This document shows positions 32,676 through 41,874 of a stretch of DNA of 57,039 nucleotides, piece after piece; position 1 is the first letter of the stretch, and the number at the start of each line of letters is the position of its first letter. The notes under the pieces are model-generated. The model did not search any database. It was not told the origin of the DNA and saw only the letters and a list, made by a program, of their open reading frames with translations. The translations under genes were made by a program, and so were the position numbers. The stretch is from an uncultured Bacteroidota bacterium (GTDB lineage Bacteria; Bacteroidota; Bacteroidia; Chitinophagales; Chitinophagaceae), in contig CAIYLW010000019.1 in the NCBI GenBank assembly GCA_903927185.1, positions 1 through 57,039 of the forward strand, written 5' to 3'.

Positions 32676-35087
32676 ATGAGAAAATTAAGATTTATGGGTT
32701 TGATCTTATTCTTTGGTTGCAATTTGCAAGCACAAGATATTAGGAACAATCCAACATCGAACCATGGAAACAAATTCGAGCAATTAGGTACTATTCTACC
32801 TACACCAAATGAATATAGAACTGCTAGTGGAGCTCCAGGTCCTAAATACTGGCAGCAAAAAGTTGACTATAATATTAAATGTGAGTTAGACGAACCTAAT
32901 CTAACTTTAAAGGGTAGCGAAACGGTTACTTATTTCAACAATTCTCCGGATGTATTAACTTATCTGTGGTTGCAATTAGATGAGAATGAACATAGCACAG
33001 TTAACAATGCTGGTTATCAAACTTCTTCAACTATGGGTAAGCAATTATCCACTACTCAGGTCGAAAATTTACTTGATGCTAGCAAGGATAATGGTTATGG
33101 TGATATTATCACTAAACTTACTGATGTAACTGGAAAAGCTTTAAAATACACCATCAACAAAACAATGATGCGTGTGGATTTGCCTTCGGCTTTAAAACCT
33201 GGTCAAAAATTTGTGTTCAATGTTGATTGGCATTATAAAGTGTCAAATAGAATGGTATTAGGTGGTCGTGGGGGCTATGAATTATTTCCTGAAGATGGCA
33301 ATGCCTTTTTTACTATGTCACAATGGTATCCTCGTTTGTGTGTTTATAGCGATTTTCAAGGATGGCAGAATCACCAGTTTACTGGTCGAGGAGAGTTTGC
33401 CCTGACATTCGGAAACTTCAATGTAGCAATGACAGTTCCTGCTGATCATACTGTATTAAGCACAGGAGAAGGTCAAAACTATGCTCAGGTTCTATCACCT
33501 GCACAATTAGCTCGTTGGAACCAAGCGAATAATTCGAAAGAACCTGTTGAGATTGTTACTTTGGATGAAGCAAAAAAAGCAGAAAAAAATAAAAGTACCG
33601 CTAAGAAAACCTGGATTTTCAAAGCCGATAATGTACGTGACTTTGCCTGGACTACTTCTCGTAAAATGATCTGGGATGCAATGCCCGCTTATGTGGAAGG
33701 AAAGAAAGTAATGTGTATGAGTGGTTATCCTAAAGAAGCGTATGGCTTGTACCGTAAGTTCTCTACCAAAGTGGTAGCACATACTATTAAATCGTATTCA
33801 AAATTTTCTATCCCTTATCCATACCCAGTTGCACAAAGTATTGAAGCTGCAAATGGTATGGAATATCCAATGATTTGTTTTAATAACGGTCGTACTGAAA
33901 AAGATGGCTCCTATAGTGAATCTACTAAGTTGGGTATGTTAGGGGTAATCATTCATGAAGTTGGTCATAATTTCTTCCCAATGATTGTGAATAGCGATGA
34001 GCGACAGTGGAGTTGGATGGATGAAGGTTTGAATTCTTTTGTGGAATATCTAACTGAAGAATTGTATGATAACAAATATCCATCTAGAGGCAAAGGTGCT
34101 GCTTATCAGATTGCTGATTATATGCGTTTGCCAAAAGATCAGCTGGAACCAATTATGACAAACAGTGAAAATATTGTCATGTTTGGACCAAATGCTTATA
34201 CCAAGCCAGCTACAGGATTGAATATTTTGCGCGAAACTATTATGGGTCGTGAATTATTCGACTATAGTTTTAAAGAATATGCTCGTCGTTGGGCTTTTAA
34301 GCACCCTACACCGGCAGATTTGTTCCGCACTATGGAAGATGCAAGTGCTGAAGATTTGGATTGGTTCTGGAGAGGATGGTTCTATGGAATTGAGCCATGT
34401 GACATCGCAATTGATACAGTTAAACATGGTGTATTTGACCCTAATCAAGCAGCAATTGCAATGACCATGGGTGGAAGAGGTGGAGTTGCTCCAGCACCTT
34501 CTAATGGATTAATCTCTTTAGCTAAACCTTTATATACTACAGATGACTTGTCTAAACAAAGAAATAGAGCGGATAAGAATATTGTGTTCTTAGTAGATGC
34601 GGATACTACTTTGAGAGATTTCTACTGGAGATATACAAGAGGTATGGAGCCTTATGATACCACTAAATACAAAGTAACACCTCCAAATAATACTCCTGAA
34701 CCTTTAGATGAGGCAACTAAAGCAAAATATGCGAATGTGAATTTATATGAAATAACATTCTCTAATAAAGGCGGTTTAGTAATGCCTTTAATAGTAGAAT
34801 TTACTTTTGAAGATGGAACTAAACAAGTGGAAAGAATTCCAGCGCAGGTTTGGCGTTTAAATGAAAATAAAGTAACCAAGCTTTTCATCACTACTAAAAA
34901 AGCAACTGGTATTAAATTAGATCCTGATCGTGAAACTGCTGATATCGATGTGTCTAATAATACCTGGCCTAAATTAGAAACTAGTGAGCCTAGTAAATTT
35001 GCGATTTTTAAAGCTAGAGCAGGAGCGGGAAGAGGTCAAAGTAATGGAATAAACCCAATGCAGAAAGCAATGGAAAATAAAAAATAA
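32676..35087 (+). CDS. M1-family zinc metallopeptidase, secreted
   Basis: This 803-residue protein has a signal peptide ending LQAQ (about residue 19). The M1 N-terminal beta domain follows (TVTYFNNSPDVLTYLWLQ near 90), and the catalytic domain has H427-E-x-x-H431 in HEVGHN, with the third zinc ligand E450 in WMDEGLNSF; the 18-residue spacing is exact. Substrate would be peptides in the periplasm or outside; whether it cuts N-terminal residues cannot be told. The C-terminal part (about 600-803) is beta-rich with a short Gly/Ala segment. It is the third member of the DUF6702-HupE-M1 neighbourhood, and a strong terminator follows. Confidence 0.88.
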   Translation: MRKLRFMGLILFFGCNLQAQDIRNNPTSNHGNKFEQLGTILPTPNEYRTASGAPGPKYWQQKVDYNIKCELDEPNLTLKGSETVTYFNNSPDVLTYLWLQLDENEHSTVNNAGYQTSSTMGKQLSTTQVENLLDASKDNGYGDIITKLTDVTGKALKYTINKTMMRVDLPSALKPGQKFVFNVDWHYKVSNRMVLGGRGGYELFPEDGNAFFTMSQWYPRLCVYSDFQGWQNHQFTGRGEFALTFGNFNVAMTVPADHTVLSTGEGQNYAQVLSPAQLARWNQANNSKEPVEIVTLDEAKKAEKNKSTAKKTWIFKADNVRDFAWTTSRKMIWDAMPAYVEGKKVMCMSGYPKEAYGLYRKFSTKVVAHTIKSYSKFSIPYPYPVAQSIEAANGMEYPMICFNNGRTEKDGSYSESTKLGMLGVIIHEVGHNFFPMIVNSDERQWSWMDEGLNSFVEYLTEELYDNKYPSRGKGAAYQIADYMRLPKDQLEPIMTNSENIVMFGPNAYTKPATGLNILRETIMGRELFDYSFKEYARRWAFKHPTPADLFRTMEDASAEDLDWFWRGWFYGIEPCDIAIDTVKHGVFDPNQAAIAMTMGGRGGVAPAPSNGLISLAKPLYTTDDLSKQRNRADKNIVFLVDADTTLRDFYWRYTRGMEPYDTTKYKVTPPNNTPEPLDEATKAKYANVNLYEITFSNKGGLVMPLIVEFTFEDGTKQVERIPAQVWRLNENKVTKLFITTKKATGIKLDPDRETADIDVSNNTWPKLETSEPSKFAIFKARAGAGRGQSNGINPMQKAMENKK

Positions 35088-35113
35088 AAGATTCTAGAAT
35101 CAAAATTATCTTG

Positions 35114-35160
35114 AATATTAAAGTCACTTGATTAATTTCAGGTGACTTTAATATTTTATA
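35114..35160 (+). terminator. Terminator after the M1 peptidase gene
   Basis: A 14-base perfect stem (AATATTAAAGTCAC at 35114-35127 with GTGACTTTAATATT at 35142-35155) is followed by TTATA. It ends directly before the next start codon. Confidence 0.7.
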
Positions 35161-35162
35161 CA

Positions 35163-35966
35163 ATGAAACGGATTCTTTTATTATTAATTCTTCTTGGGGC
35201 ATTCAATCAGATTTTTGCAACAGTAGACACAGTAAATATCTATAGTAGTTATTTGAATAAGAAAGTAAAATTTGTAATTATTCAACCCACCCTCAATAAA
35301 AATCATTTACCAACTGTTTACTTATTACATGGGTATAGTGGTAATTATGCTTCATGGACTAGTATCGCTTCTCAATTACAAGAAAGGGCTGATCAATTAC
35401 AGTTAAATATTGTGTGTCCCGATGGGGCCAATGGTTGGTATTTCAATAGCCCTATTGATTCTACCCTACAATTTGAATCATATATTATTAAGGAATTGAT
35501 TCCATTTATTGATCAGCATTATCTCACAATAAATGATAAAAAAAAGCGAGCTATTACAGGATTAAGTATGGGTGGACATGGCGGACTTTATCTTTCTATT
35601 CGTCATACAGATGTTTTTGGCGCTGGTGGTAGCACGAGTGGAGGAGTTGATTTTCGCCCCTTCCCAAATAATTGGGAGATTAAAAAAACTCTTGGTGAGT
35701 ATGAAAAAAATCAATCTGTTTGGGATGCGAATACAGTGATGACTTTGGTAGAAGGTTTGAAAAATAATCAACTCAAGATCATTATTGATTGCGGGTTAGA
35801 TGATTTCTTTTTAAAAGTCAATAGAAATTTACATGAAAAATTACAAGCATTAAAAATTGAGCACGATTATATCGAACGTCCAGGTGCACATAATGCCCCT
35901 TATTGGAAAAACAGTATCGATTATCAATTATTATTTTTCAAAAAATATTTTGACACTACTTATTAA
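35163..35966 (+). CDS. Secreted esterase, alpha/beta-hydrolase fold (esterase D family)
   Basis: This 267-residue protein has a signal peptide (MKRILLLLILLGAFNQIFA). TVYLLHGYSGNYASW forms the oxyanion region, S135 is in GLSMGGHGG (nucleophile elbow), an Asp is in IIDCGLDDFF, and a His is in RPGAHNAPYW. This is the PF00756-type esterase group, which includes S-formylglutathione hydrolase and feruloyl esterases; being secreted, a role on acylated carbohydrates is more likely than formaldehyde detoxification. An in-frame GTG at 35142 lies inside the terminator stem and is rejected as start. A second, more distant esterase is at 55310. Confidence 0.83.
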   Translation: MKRILLLLILLGAFNQIFATVDTVNIYSSYLNKKVKFVIIQPTLNKNHLPTVYLLHGYSGNYASWTSIASQLQERADQLQLNIVCPDGANGWYFNSPIDSTLQFESYIIKELIPFIDQHYLTINDKKKRAITGLSMGGHGGLYLSIRHTDVFGAGGSTSGGVDFRPFPNNWEIKKTLGEYEKNQSVWDANTVMTLVEGLKNNQLKIIIDCGLDDFFLKVNRNLHEKLQALKIEHDYIERPGAHNAPYWKNSIDYQLLFFKKYFDTTY

Positions 35967-35970
35967 AAAT

Positions 35971-35998
35971 AAAAGCAACCCATAAAGAGTTGCTTTTT
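35971..35998 (+). terminator. Terminator after the esterase gene
   Basis: AAAAGCAAC (35971-35979) pairs with GTTGCTTTT (35989-35997) with a T tail; an A run on the other side means it may also serve the convergent lipoprotein gene. Confidence 0.7.
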
Positions 35999-36029
35999 GA
36001 GAATACAGGCCGATTTAAAACGATTGTCC

Positions 36030-36638
36030 CTAATCGCTGTATCTGCCACCTGCATTAACCCAGTCAGTAATGATTTTCATATCTGCAACACTCAATTTTC
36101 CACCCTGTGGCATAAAAGTTGGTGTTCCATCTACAGTTCTTTGTTTTATTAATGCTCTGTTTACGATAACCAAACAATCGTTACTCCAGTCTTTTCCAGC
36201 ACTTGCTCCAGCACCTGAGTGACAGCTAAGGCATTGAGCTTGTATAAGAGTTTTAACTGAGCTAAATAAAGGTCCTGCTGCAATTTGAGTAACGGTTACT
36301 TTAGCTGATTGTATACAACCCGCTTCATCTTTTGCAGAGATAGTATGATCCCCAGCACTTACATTACTAAAATCAGAAGAAATATTAAAACTTCCATTAT
36401 CAATACTATATGTAAAGTTGGTACTACCTGTTGCAGTAACTGAAACTTTTGCGCCATTACAAGGGTCTGACACTGTAGCAGTACCTGATACAGTAATTGT
36501 TTTTCCCATGCAAGGGTCAACTGGTGGGGGCGGTGTAGTGGGTGTAGTTCCACCTTTACTACAAGCGTTAAAAAAAAGGGTAATCAAAAATAATACAGCT
36601 ACTGCATTAATAAATAGTTTGGTTTGATTTGTTTTCAT
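36030..36638 (-). CDS. Cytochrome c-like lipoprotein with Ig-like repeat
   Basis: This 202-residue protein has a lipoprotein signal with Cys26 (FFNAC), a Thr/Pro-rich linker, a beta-sandwich region (about 45-120) with SprB-like repeat features (GSTNFTYSIDNGSF, KDEAGC), and a C-terminal cytochrome c domain (about 123-202) with one haem motif C136-L-S-C-H140 and a likely Met ligand in FMPQGGKL. It should be anchored in the periplasm or outer membrane and carry electrons. It lies 35 bases downstream of the anti-sigma-like gene on the same strand, so it may be cotranscribed with the sigma factor and be part of its regulon (inference). Confidence 0.78.
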   Translation of the reverse strand: MKTNQTKLFINAVAVLFLITLFFNACSKGGTTPTTPPPPVDPCMGKTITVSGTATVSDPCNGAKVSVTATGSTNFTYSIDNGSFNISSDFSNVSAGDHTISAKDEAGCIQSAKVTVTQIAAGPLFSSVKTLIQAQCLSCHSGAGASAGKDWSNDCLVIVNRALIKQRTVDGTPTFMPQGGKLSVADMKIITDWVNAGGRYSD

Positions 36639-36673
36639 CGATTAGTTTATGGTTATTGATGAAAACGAGATAT

Positions 36674-37882
36674 TTACTTTTTAGGTTGCTTATATTGGAC
36701 AGAAAAATTTAAGCCGAAGCTACTGAGTTGAATACTTCCAAATCCAACGCCTGTTATTGGAATTTTAGCATATGGCTCTATAATGCTTATAATATTTTTT
36801 CCGATGGGTTTTTCTATACCACCAGAAATATGTAATAGTGCAAAAAGATGCTGATCAGATGATTTATAATTGTTTGTTCTTGTATAATATTGGTTATTAT
36901 AAGTATACAAGTAGTTATAATTCTCATTCTTCATAAAATAGGAAGAAGTCCCAAAACTTAAAAAAGTATTTCCTTCTTTATTCCCATTAAAATGGTAAGT
37001 AGCAAGAATTGGAATATCCCACATTTTGCAGTAACCATCAACAGTCTCAATTTCATAGTTACTTATCCAGCTTCCTTTTGGGGCATGAAAATCTTCTCCC
37101 TTGAGCTTATAATTTTTTTGTGTATAAATCGCGCCTGTTTGTACAGACCAATGATTATTAAAACGATAACCTATAGTACCTCCAAAATTATACCCTGCAT
37201 TAGAAATATAGTTATATTTTACTGTACTAGCATCAAACCCTCCAATTAAACCAACAAAGAGCCCTTTCTTTATTGAAACGTCTTGAGATTTATTCTTGAA
37301 TTTTATTTTTGGTTCAGTATTTTTATTTGAATCGATTTTTTTATCAGTAATAGCAGTGATAATATTACTATCATTAGTTTGGAAGTTATTATTTTTCGAT
37401 AAATCAACTTTAGTAACTTCTTTTTCTTTATTTGGCTCCTTTGTAATGTTCGAATTTGAAATTGTATTATTTATTTGAATCTGGTAATTTAAAGAGGCAG
37501 TAGAAATAGTATCTTTCTTTTCTTGATTTTGAGTAACGATTGAATAAGTATTTTCAATCGGATTAAGTTTTTTGCTTTTTATGATAGTAGGTTCTATCAT
37601 GATTTGCTTAACTATTGAGTTTTGAATATTAGCTTTTTGAATGGATTCTTTTTGTAATGGATGTTTTTGAGTTACTGGAATCAAATAGATACCTAACCCA
37701 ATAGCAAGTAAGCTTGGAAGTAACCACCAGATGATACCACCTCTTCTTTTTTTCTGTTGAGGTAGTTCTTTATCTAAAACAAGCTGCATCTTTTCCCAAT
37801 TAGCAACACCTGGAGCATCAATTGCTTCGGCTGCTATTTTGGATAATTGATCCAACTCCTTATCGTCATCAAAACTATGCAT
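36674..37882 (-). CDS. Probable dual-membrane anti-sigma factor (inner-membrane helix plus outer-membrane barrel)
   Basis: This 402-residue protein has four parts. Residues 1-47: an acidic cytoplasmic segment (FDDDKELDQL..., VANWEKMQLVLDKEL) like Bacteroidota anti-sigma domains. About 49-69: one membrane helix after a KKRR stop-transfer signal. About 70-204: an Asn/Lys/Thr/Gln-rich linker of about 135 residues. About 205-402: a predicted eight-strand outer-membrane barrel (GLFVGLIGGFDAST, final strand FGLNFSVQYK). Its start overlaps the ECF sigma gene by eight bases. This layout matches what I recall of the dual membrane-spanning anti-sigma (Dma) factors reported in Bacteroides thetaiotaomicron. 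It probably holds the sigma factor inactive until the outer membrane is disturbed. Confidence 0.7.
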   Translation of the reverse strand: MHSFDDDKELDQLSKIAAEAIDAPGVANWEKMQLVLDKELPQQKKRRGGIIWWLLPSLLAIGLGIYLIPVTQKHPLQKESIQKANIQNSIVKQIMIEPTIIKSKKLNPIENTYSIVTQNQEKKDTISTASLNYQIQINNTISNSNITKEPNKEKEVTKVDLSKNNNFQTNDSNIITAITDKKIDSNKNTEPKIKFKNKSQDVSIKKGLFVGLIGGFDASTVKYNYISNAGYNFGGTIGYRFNNHWSVQTGAIYTQKNYKLKGEDFHAPKGSWISNYEIETVDGYCKMWDIPILATYHFNGNKEGNTFLSFGTSSYFMKNENYNYLYTYNNQYYTRTNNYKSSDQHLFALLHISGGIEKPIGKNIISIIEPYAKIPITGVGFGSIQLSSFGLNFSVQYKQPKK

Positions 37883-38495
37883 ATCGTTTATACTCTTTTT
37901 TGTCTTTGATTAATTTTCTTAGATTTTGCTTCGCTTTCGACAAATTCGATTTTGAAGCTCCTACACTAATTTTTAATTGTTCTGCAATTTCATCATGACT
38001 AAATCCTTCAATTACAAAAAGATTAAAAACTGTTCTATAAACCGGAGATAGTTGCCGAATTGATTCAATAATTTCTTGATACGAAATTTTGTCAAGCCCA
38101 CTTTCTTGAGAGTCGACTAGAAAGTCTTTTTCAGGATGAACATCGTAACTCACAAGTTTTAGCTGTGTTTTTCTCAAATGGTCGATACAGGTATTTACTA
38201 CAATTCTTTTAAACCATCCTTTCAACAGCGCTTCAGGATCGCTTTGAAGATTGAAATTAAATTGCTGAATATTTTTGAAAAGTTTTACAAAAGATTCACT
38301 AACTAACTCCTCTGCTTCATTCAAATTACTAATATATCGGAAGCTTATCTTAAGTGCATAACCATATAGCCTTAGGTATAAATCCCTTTGGCTATTCCGG
38401 CTGTTTTGGCAACATCCTTTTATCAGGCTAGTTATTTCATGTAGTTCCTGGGGCAATGTTATTAAATAACTGGTATGATACAATTTATTCTCCAA
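37875..38495 (-). CDS. ECF-type RNA polymerase sigma factor
   Basis: This 206-residue sigma-70 family protein has region 2 at about 38-105 (LYLRLYGYALKISFRYISN, then AEELVSESFVKLF) and region 4 at about 145-195 (LSPVYRTVFNLFVIEGFSHDEIA, then GASKSNLSKAKQNLRK), with no regions 1 or 3. No ATG is available near the start: TTG at 38495 is used, and a TAA lies further upstream in frame. The non-ATG start and the overlap with the next gene suggest low, coupled expression with its regulator. The target promoters are not known. Confidence 0.88.
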   Translation of the reverse strand: MENKLYHTSYLITLPQELHEITSLIKGCCQNSRNSQRDLYLRLYGYALKISFRYISNLNEAEELVSESFVKLFKNIQQFNFNLQSDPEALLKGWFKRIVVNTCIDHLRKTQLKLVSYDVHPEKDFLVDSQESGLDKISYQEIIESIRQLSPVYRTVFNLFVIEGFSHDEIAEQLKISVGASKSNLSKAKQNLRKLIKDKKEYKRYA

Positions 38496-38558
38496 TAACT
38501 GGTTTTCTCTAATTGCAATACGAGTAAATGAAATATTTGGTTGCTTTTATTTTTAGGG

Positions 38559-39260
38559 TTACCCCGTTTTTCCATCTCTTATGGTGATTTTTTTCTTGTT
38601 TTTATTTTTTTTGTCAAATTCTTGCACCTCTTTAGGAATCGTTTTGGCTTTTTCTACAGGTTTTAAATTGGTGGACTTAGAACTATCAACACCATCAAAA
38701 ACAGTGAGGATATCTTTCATTTGATTGTCTTCAGTTTGTAATTCGTCGAGTAAATAGTTTTCAATCTTAATGAGAGAACCATTGGATGGGTTATAAAATT
38801 TCCATGTCCCATGTTTTAAAGAATGCCCTTCATTTACGATAACTACCCGATCCACTTTATGCCCTTCTAAATATTTAGGATCTTGAACATCAATGGTATC
38901 AATGGGTTTAGATGGATTCAATGCTTTCCAGCTTTCTTCATGTTCTAAACCCATCAAATTAAAATATTTACAATTCCCATTTTTATTCCCCCATCGAAAA
39001 TTTTCAATAGCCAGCAAATCGCCCATCAAATTAAAAGTGCGCCAGCTTCCTTCTTTTTTATCATTGATAAAACTTCCTTCTTCTTCATACCCAACTGATC
39101 CCCTCAACGGATTTACATGAACTACCCATGGCCCCCTTTTAACTCCTGTATTATCTGTACAATTCAAAGTATCACCTTTGGAACTGATTTTATAAGTTTT
39201 ACACTGCCCGCAAGTGGAAGTATAAATTAATAAGATTAATGATAGTAAAAACAGACGCAT
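38559..39260 (-). CDS. Secreted MORN-like repeat protein
   Basis: This 233-residue protein has a signal peptide (LFLLSLILLIYTSTCGQ). The mature part carries repeats of the MORN_2/YwqK type: GVKRGPWVVHVNP, GSFINDKKEGSWRTFNLMGDLL, and GHSLKHGTWKFYNPSNGSLI, each with the Gly-x-Trp-x-x-Phe/Tyr core. A Lys-rich C-terminal tail (KKNKNKKKITIRDG) is unusual. The function is unknown; such proteins are often surface-exposed scaffolds. It is divergent from the BNR-repeat gene, with 45 bases between the starts, and not clearly linked to the sigma factor gene downstream (63 bases). Confidence 0.7.
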   Translation of the reverse strand: MRLFLLSLILLIYTSTCGQCKTYKISSKGDTLNCTDNTGVKRGPWVVHVNPLRGSVGYEEEGSFINDKKEGSWRTFNLMGDLLAIENFRWGNKNGNCKYFNLMGLEHEESWKALNPSKPIDTIDVQDPKYLEGHKVDRVVIVNEGHSLKHGTWKFYNPSNGSLIKIENYLLDELQTEDNQMKDILTVFDGVDSSKSTNLKPVEKAKTIPKEVQEFDKKNKNKKKITIRDGKTG

Positions 39261-39305
39261 TATGACTAAATTAGTCCTTCGAATTTAACATAAATAAAAA
39301 TGTGC

Positions 39306-41837
39306 ATGAGAAAATTAACGTTTATATTATTGTTTTTTTTATCATTTAAGAGCATTGCTCAGATAAAACCTACTTCTGCAACGGAAAGATTAAAAACAAT
39401 TGAACAGAAAAAACTGCTTTTAAAAAAATCGCTGGTAAATCAAATTGCTTTCAGAAATATCGGACCTTCTATAATGAGTGGTAGGGTAGTAGATTTAGAT
39501 GCTAATCCGGTTGATCCTACTGAATTCTATGTAGCATATGCCTCTGGAGGATTGTGGTATACCAATAATAACGGGCAAAGTTTTACCTCCATCTTTGATT
39601 CAGTGGAAGTATTAACTATAGGAGCTATTGCAGTAAACTGGCAAGCAAAAATAATCTGGGTTGGTACAGGAGAAGTTAATAGTAGCCGTTCTTCTTATTC
39701 AGGAATCGGAATGTATAAGTCTACAGATAACGGGAAACATTGGGATTATTTAGGGTTACCGGAAAGTCAGCATATTGGAAAAATTCAATTGCATCCAACT
39801 GACCCAAATACTGTTTGGGTAGCGGCTTTGGGTCATTTATTTTCCTTTAATAAAGAACGTGGTGTTTACAAAACTATTGATGGAGGAAAGACCTGGCAGC
39901 AGACCTTATCAGTTGACGATAAAACTGGTGCAGTTGATATTGCCATAAATCCAAAAGATCCTAATGAACTTTATGCTTCTATGTGGTATAGAACTAGAAC
40001 AGCCTGGAATTTTGAGGAAGGTGGAAAAACTAGTGGCATTTATAAAAGCGTAGATGGCGGAAATAAATGGTCACTTATTTCTACAGAAGGTAGTGGTTTC
40101 CCAACAGGGGATGCTGTAGGCAGAATCGGGTTAGCTATTTCCACGAAAAATTCTAGTGTAGTATACGCTGTATTAGATAATCAAATTCATCTTCCGGATA
40201 CGGCAAAGAAAAATATTGATACATCGAAATTTACAATACAAGATTTTAAAGATTTAACTAAAGAACAGTTTTTGAATTTAGATGATCGAAAGCTGGACTC
40301 TTTTACAAGATCTAGAAGGAATGGCATACCTGCTAAATACACCACTTCTGTTTTAAAAGAGCTCATCAAAAATGACAAATTAAAACCAACTTGTATATGG
40401 GATTATTTATTTGATGCTAATACTGCAATCACTGAAACACCTATCACCGGATGTGAAGTTTATCGAAGTGAGAATAGTGGACAGACTTGGAAAAAAGTTA
40501 ATGGCAATTCAATTCCAGGTTATTTTTATAGTACTTATGGATATTATTTTGGAAAAATATTTGTAAGCCCAAATAATGAGAATAAAGTATTTATAACTGG
40601 ATTAAATGTAATGATGAGTGTTGATGGAGGAAAGTCGTTTAAAAATATCAGCAAAGAAAATGTACATTCAGATCATCACTCTATATGGATCAATCCTGCA
40701 AAGGATAGCCATATCATTAATGGAAATGATGGAGGTTGTAATATCTCTTATGATGATGGGGCGCATTGGTTTAAAGCTAATACACCCGCTGTTGGTCAGT
40801 TCTATAATATTGCTGTAGATAATGCTAAACCATATAATGTGTATGGAGGTTTACAGGATAATGGAACATGGTATGGTTCAAGTACTACAAAAGAGAATTA
40901 TAATTGGTATGCATCTGGAGAAAATCCATTTCAATCGATTAATGGAGGAGACGGAATGCAAGTGCAGATTGATTCACGTGATAATAAAACTATTTACAGT
41001 GGTTCTCAATATGGATATTATTCCAGACAGAATTTAAATTCTAAAGACGATAAATTTATCAGACCTTCTAATAATCTGGGAGAACCCCAATTACGATTTA
41101 ACTGGCAATCGCCTATTTTATTAAGTAAACATAATCAAGACATACTTTATTTTGGGTCCAATAAGTTTCATAGATCATTTAATCAGGGAGATAGTTTGCC
41201 TGCAATAAGTGAGGACCTAACAACTAATCCGCTTCAGGGAGATGTGCCATTTGGAACACTTTCTACGATTAGTGAAAGTTCTTTGAAATTCGGATTGATT
41301 TATGTAGGTACTGATGATGGTAATGTTCAAATTAGTAAAGATGGTGGATATAGTTGGAAATTAATTAGTATTAAACTGCCCAAAGGATTATATGTGAGTA
41401 GAGTTATTGCAAGTGCCTATTCTGAAAGCCGTGTTTACGTTAGTTTGAACGGATATAGAAATGATAATTTCCTTCCTTATTTATATATGAGTGATGATTA
41501 TGGAACTAGCTGGAAACAAATTGGAAAAACACTTCCCAATGAACCTATTAATGTAATAAAAGAAGATCATTTAGTTGATGGATTAATTTATGTAGGAACA
41601 GATGGTGGGCTTTATGTTAGTATTGATAATGGAGATAATTTCATGGCATGGAATCAAGGGTTACCCTATACGGTTCCTATTCATGATATCGTAACACAAG
41701 CCCGCGAAAATGAAATTATTCTAGGCACACATGGTCGAAGTATTTATGTTGGGAAATTGGATGAGGTACAAAAACTGATAAAAGATCCAGCTTTTAAAAA
41801 TAAAAAGCAAGCCGAAATTGGGAAGGCTGAAAAATAG
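39306..41837 (+). CDS. Secreted BNR/sortilin-like beta-propeller protein
   Basis: This 843-residue protein has a signal peptide (MRKLTFILLFFLSFKSIAQ). Many Asp-box repeats of form S-x-D-x-G-x-x-W are visible, for example STDNGKHWDYL, TIDGGKTWQQ, SVDGGNKWSLI, SENSGQTWKKV, SKDGGYSWKLI and SDDYGTSWKQI, so the fold is one or two large propellers as in VPS10/sortilin and BNR proteins. RNIGPSIMSGRVVDL near residue 45 is a familiar opening of this group. Some members are glycosidases, but no catalytic motif can be assigned. ATG 39306 gives a clean signal peptide; ATG 39300 two codons earlier is possible. Confidence 0.82.
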   Translation: MRKLTFILLFFLSFKSIAQIKPTSATERLKTIEQKKLLLKKSLVNQIAFRNIGPSIMSGRVVDLDANPVDPTEFYVAYASGGLWYTNNNGQSFTSIFDSVEVLTIGAIAVNWQAKIIWVGTGEVNSSRSSYSGIGMYKSTDNGKHWDYLGLPESQHIGKIQLHPTDPNTVWVAALGHLFSFNKERGVYKTIDGGKTWQQTLSVDDKTGAVDIAINPKDPNELYASMWYRTRTAWNFEEGGKTSGIYKSVDGGNKWSLISTEGSGFPTGDAVGRIGLAISTKNSSVVYAVLDNQIHLPDTAKKNIDTSKFTIQDFKDLTKEQFLNLDDRKLDSFTRSRRNGIPAKYTTSVLKELIKNDKLKPTCIWDYLFDANTAITETPITGCEVYRSENSGQTWKKVNGNSIPGYFYSTYGYYFGKIFVSPNNENKVFITGLNVMMSVDGGKSFKNISKENVHSDHHSIWINPAKDSHIINGNDGGCNISYDDGAHWFKANTPAVGQFYNIAVDNAKPYNVYGGLQDNGTWYGSSTTKENYNWYASGENPFQSINGGDGMQVQIDSRDNKTIYSGSQYGYYSRQNLNSKDDKFIRPSNNLGEPQLRFNWQSPILLSKHNQDILYFGSNKFHRSFNQGDSLPAISEDLTTNPLQGDVPFGTLSTISESSLKFGLIYVGTDDGNVQISKDGGYSWKLISIKLPKGLYVSRVIASAYSESRVYVSLNGYRNDNFLPYLYMSDDYGTSWKQIGKTLPNEPINVIKEDHLVDGLIYVGTDGGLYVSIDNGDNFMAWNQGLPYTVPIHDIVTQARENEIILGTHGRSIYVGKLDEVQKLIKDPAFKNKKQAEIGKAEK

Positions 41838-41843
41838 AAACTG

Positions 41844-41874
41844 GCCTCTGAAATTTTCAGAGGCTATTTTTTTT
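41844..41874 (+). terminator. Terminator of the BNR-repeat gene, overlapping the convergent gene
   Basis: GCCTCTGAA / TTCAGAGGC stem (41844-41864) followed by TA and eight T. The T run encodes the last two lysines of the convergent methyltransferase, and its stop codon begins at the stem end. Confidence 0.8.
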
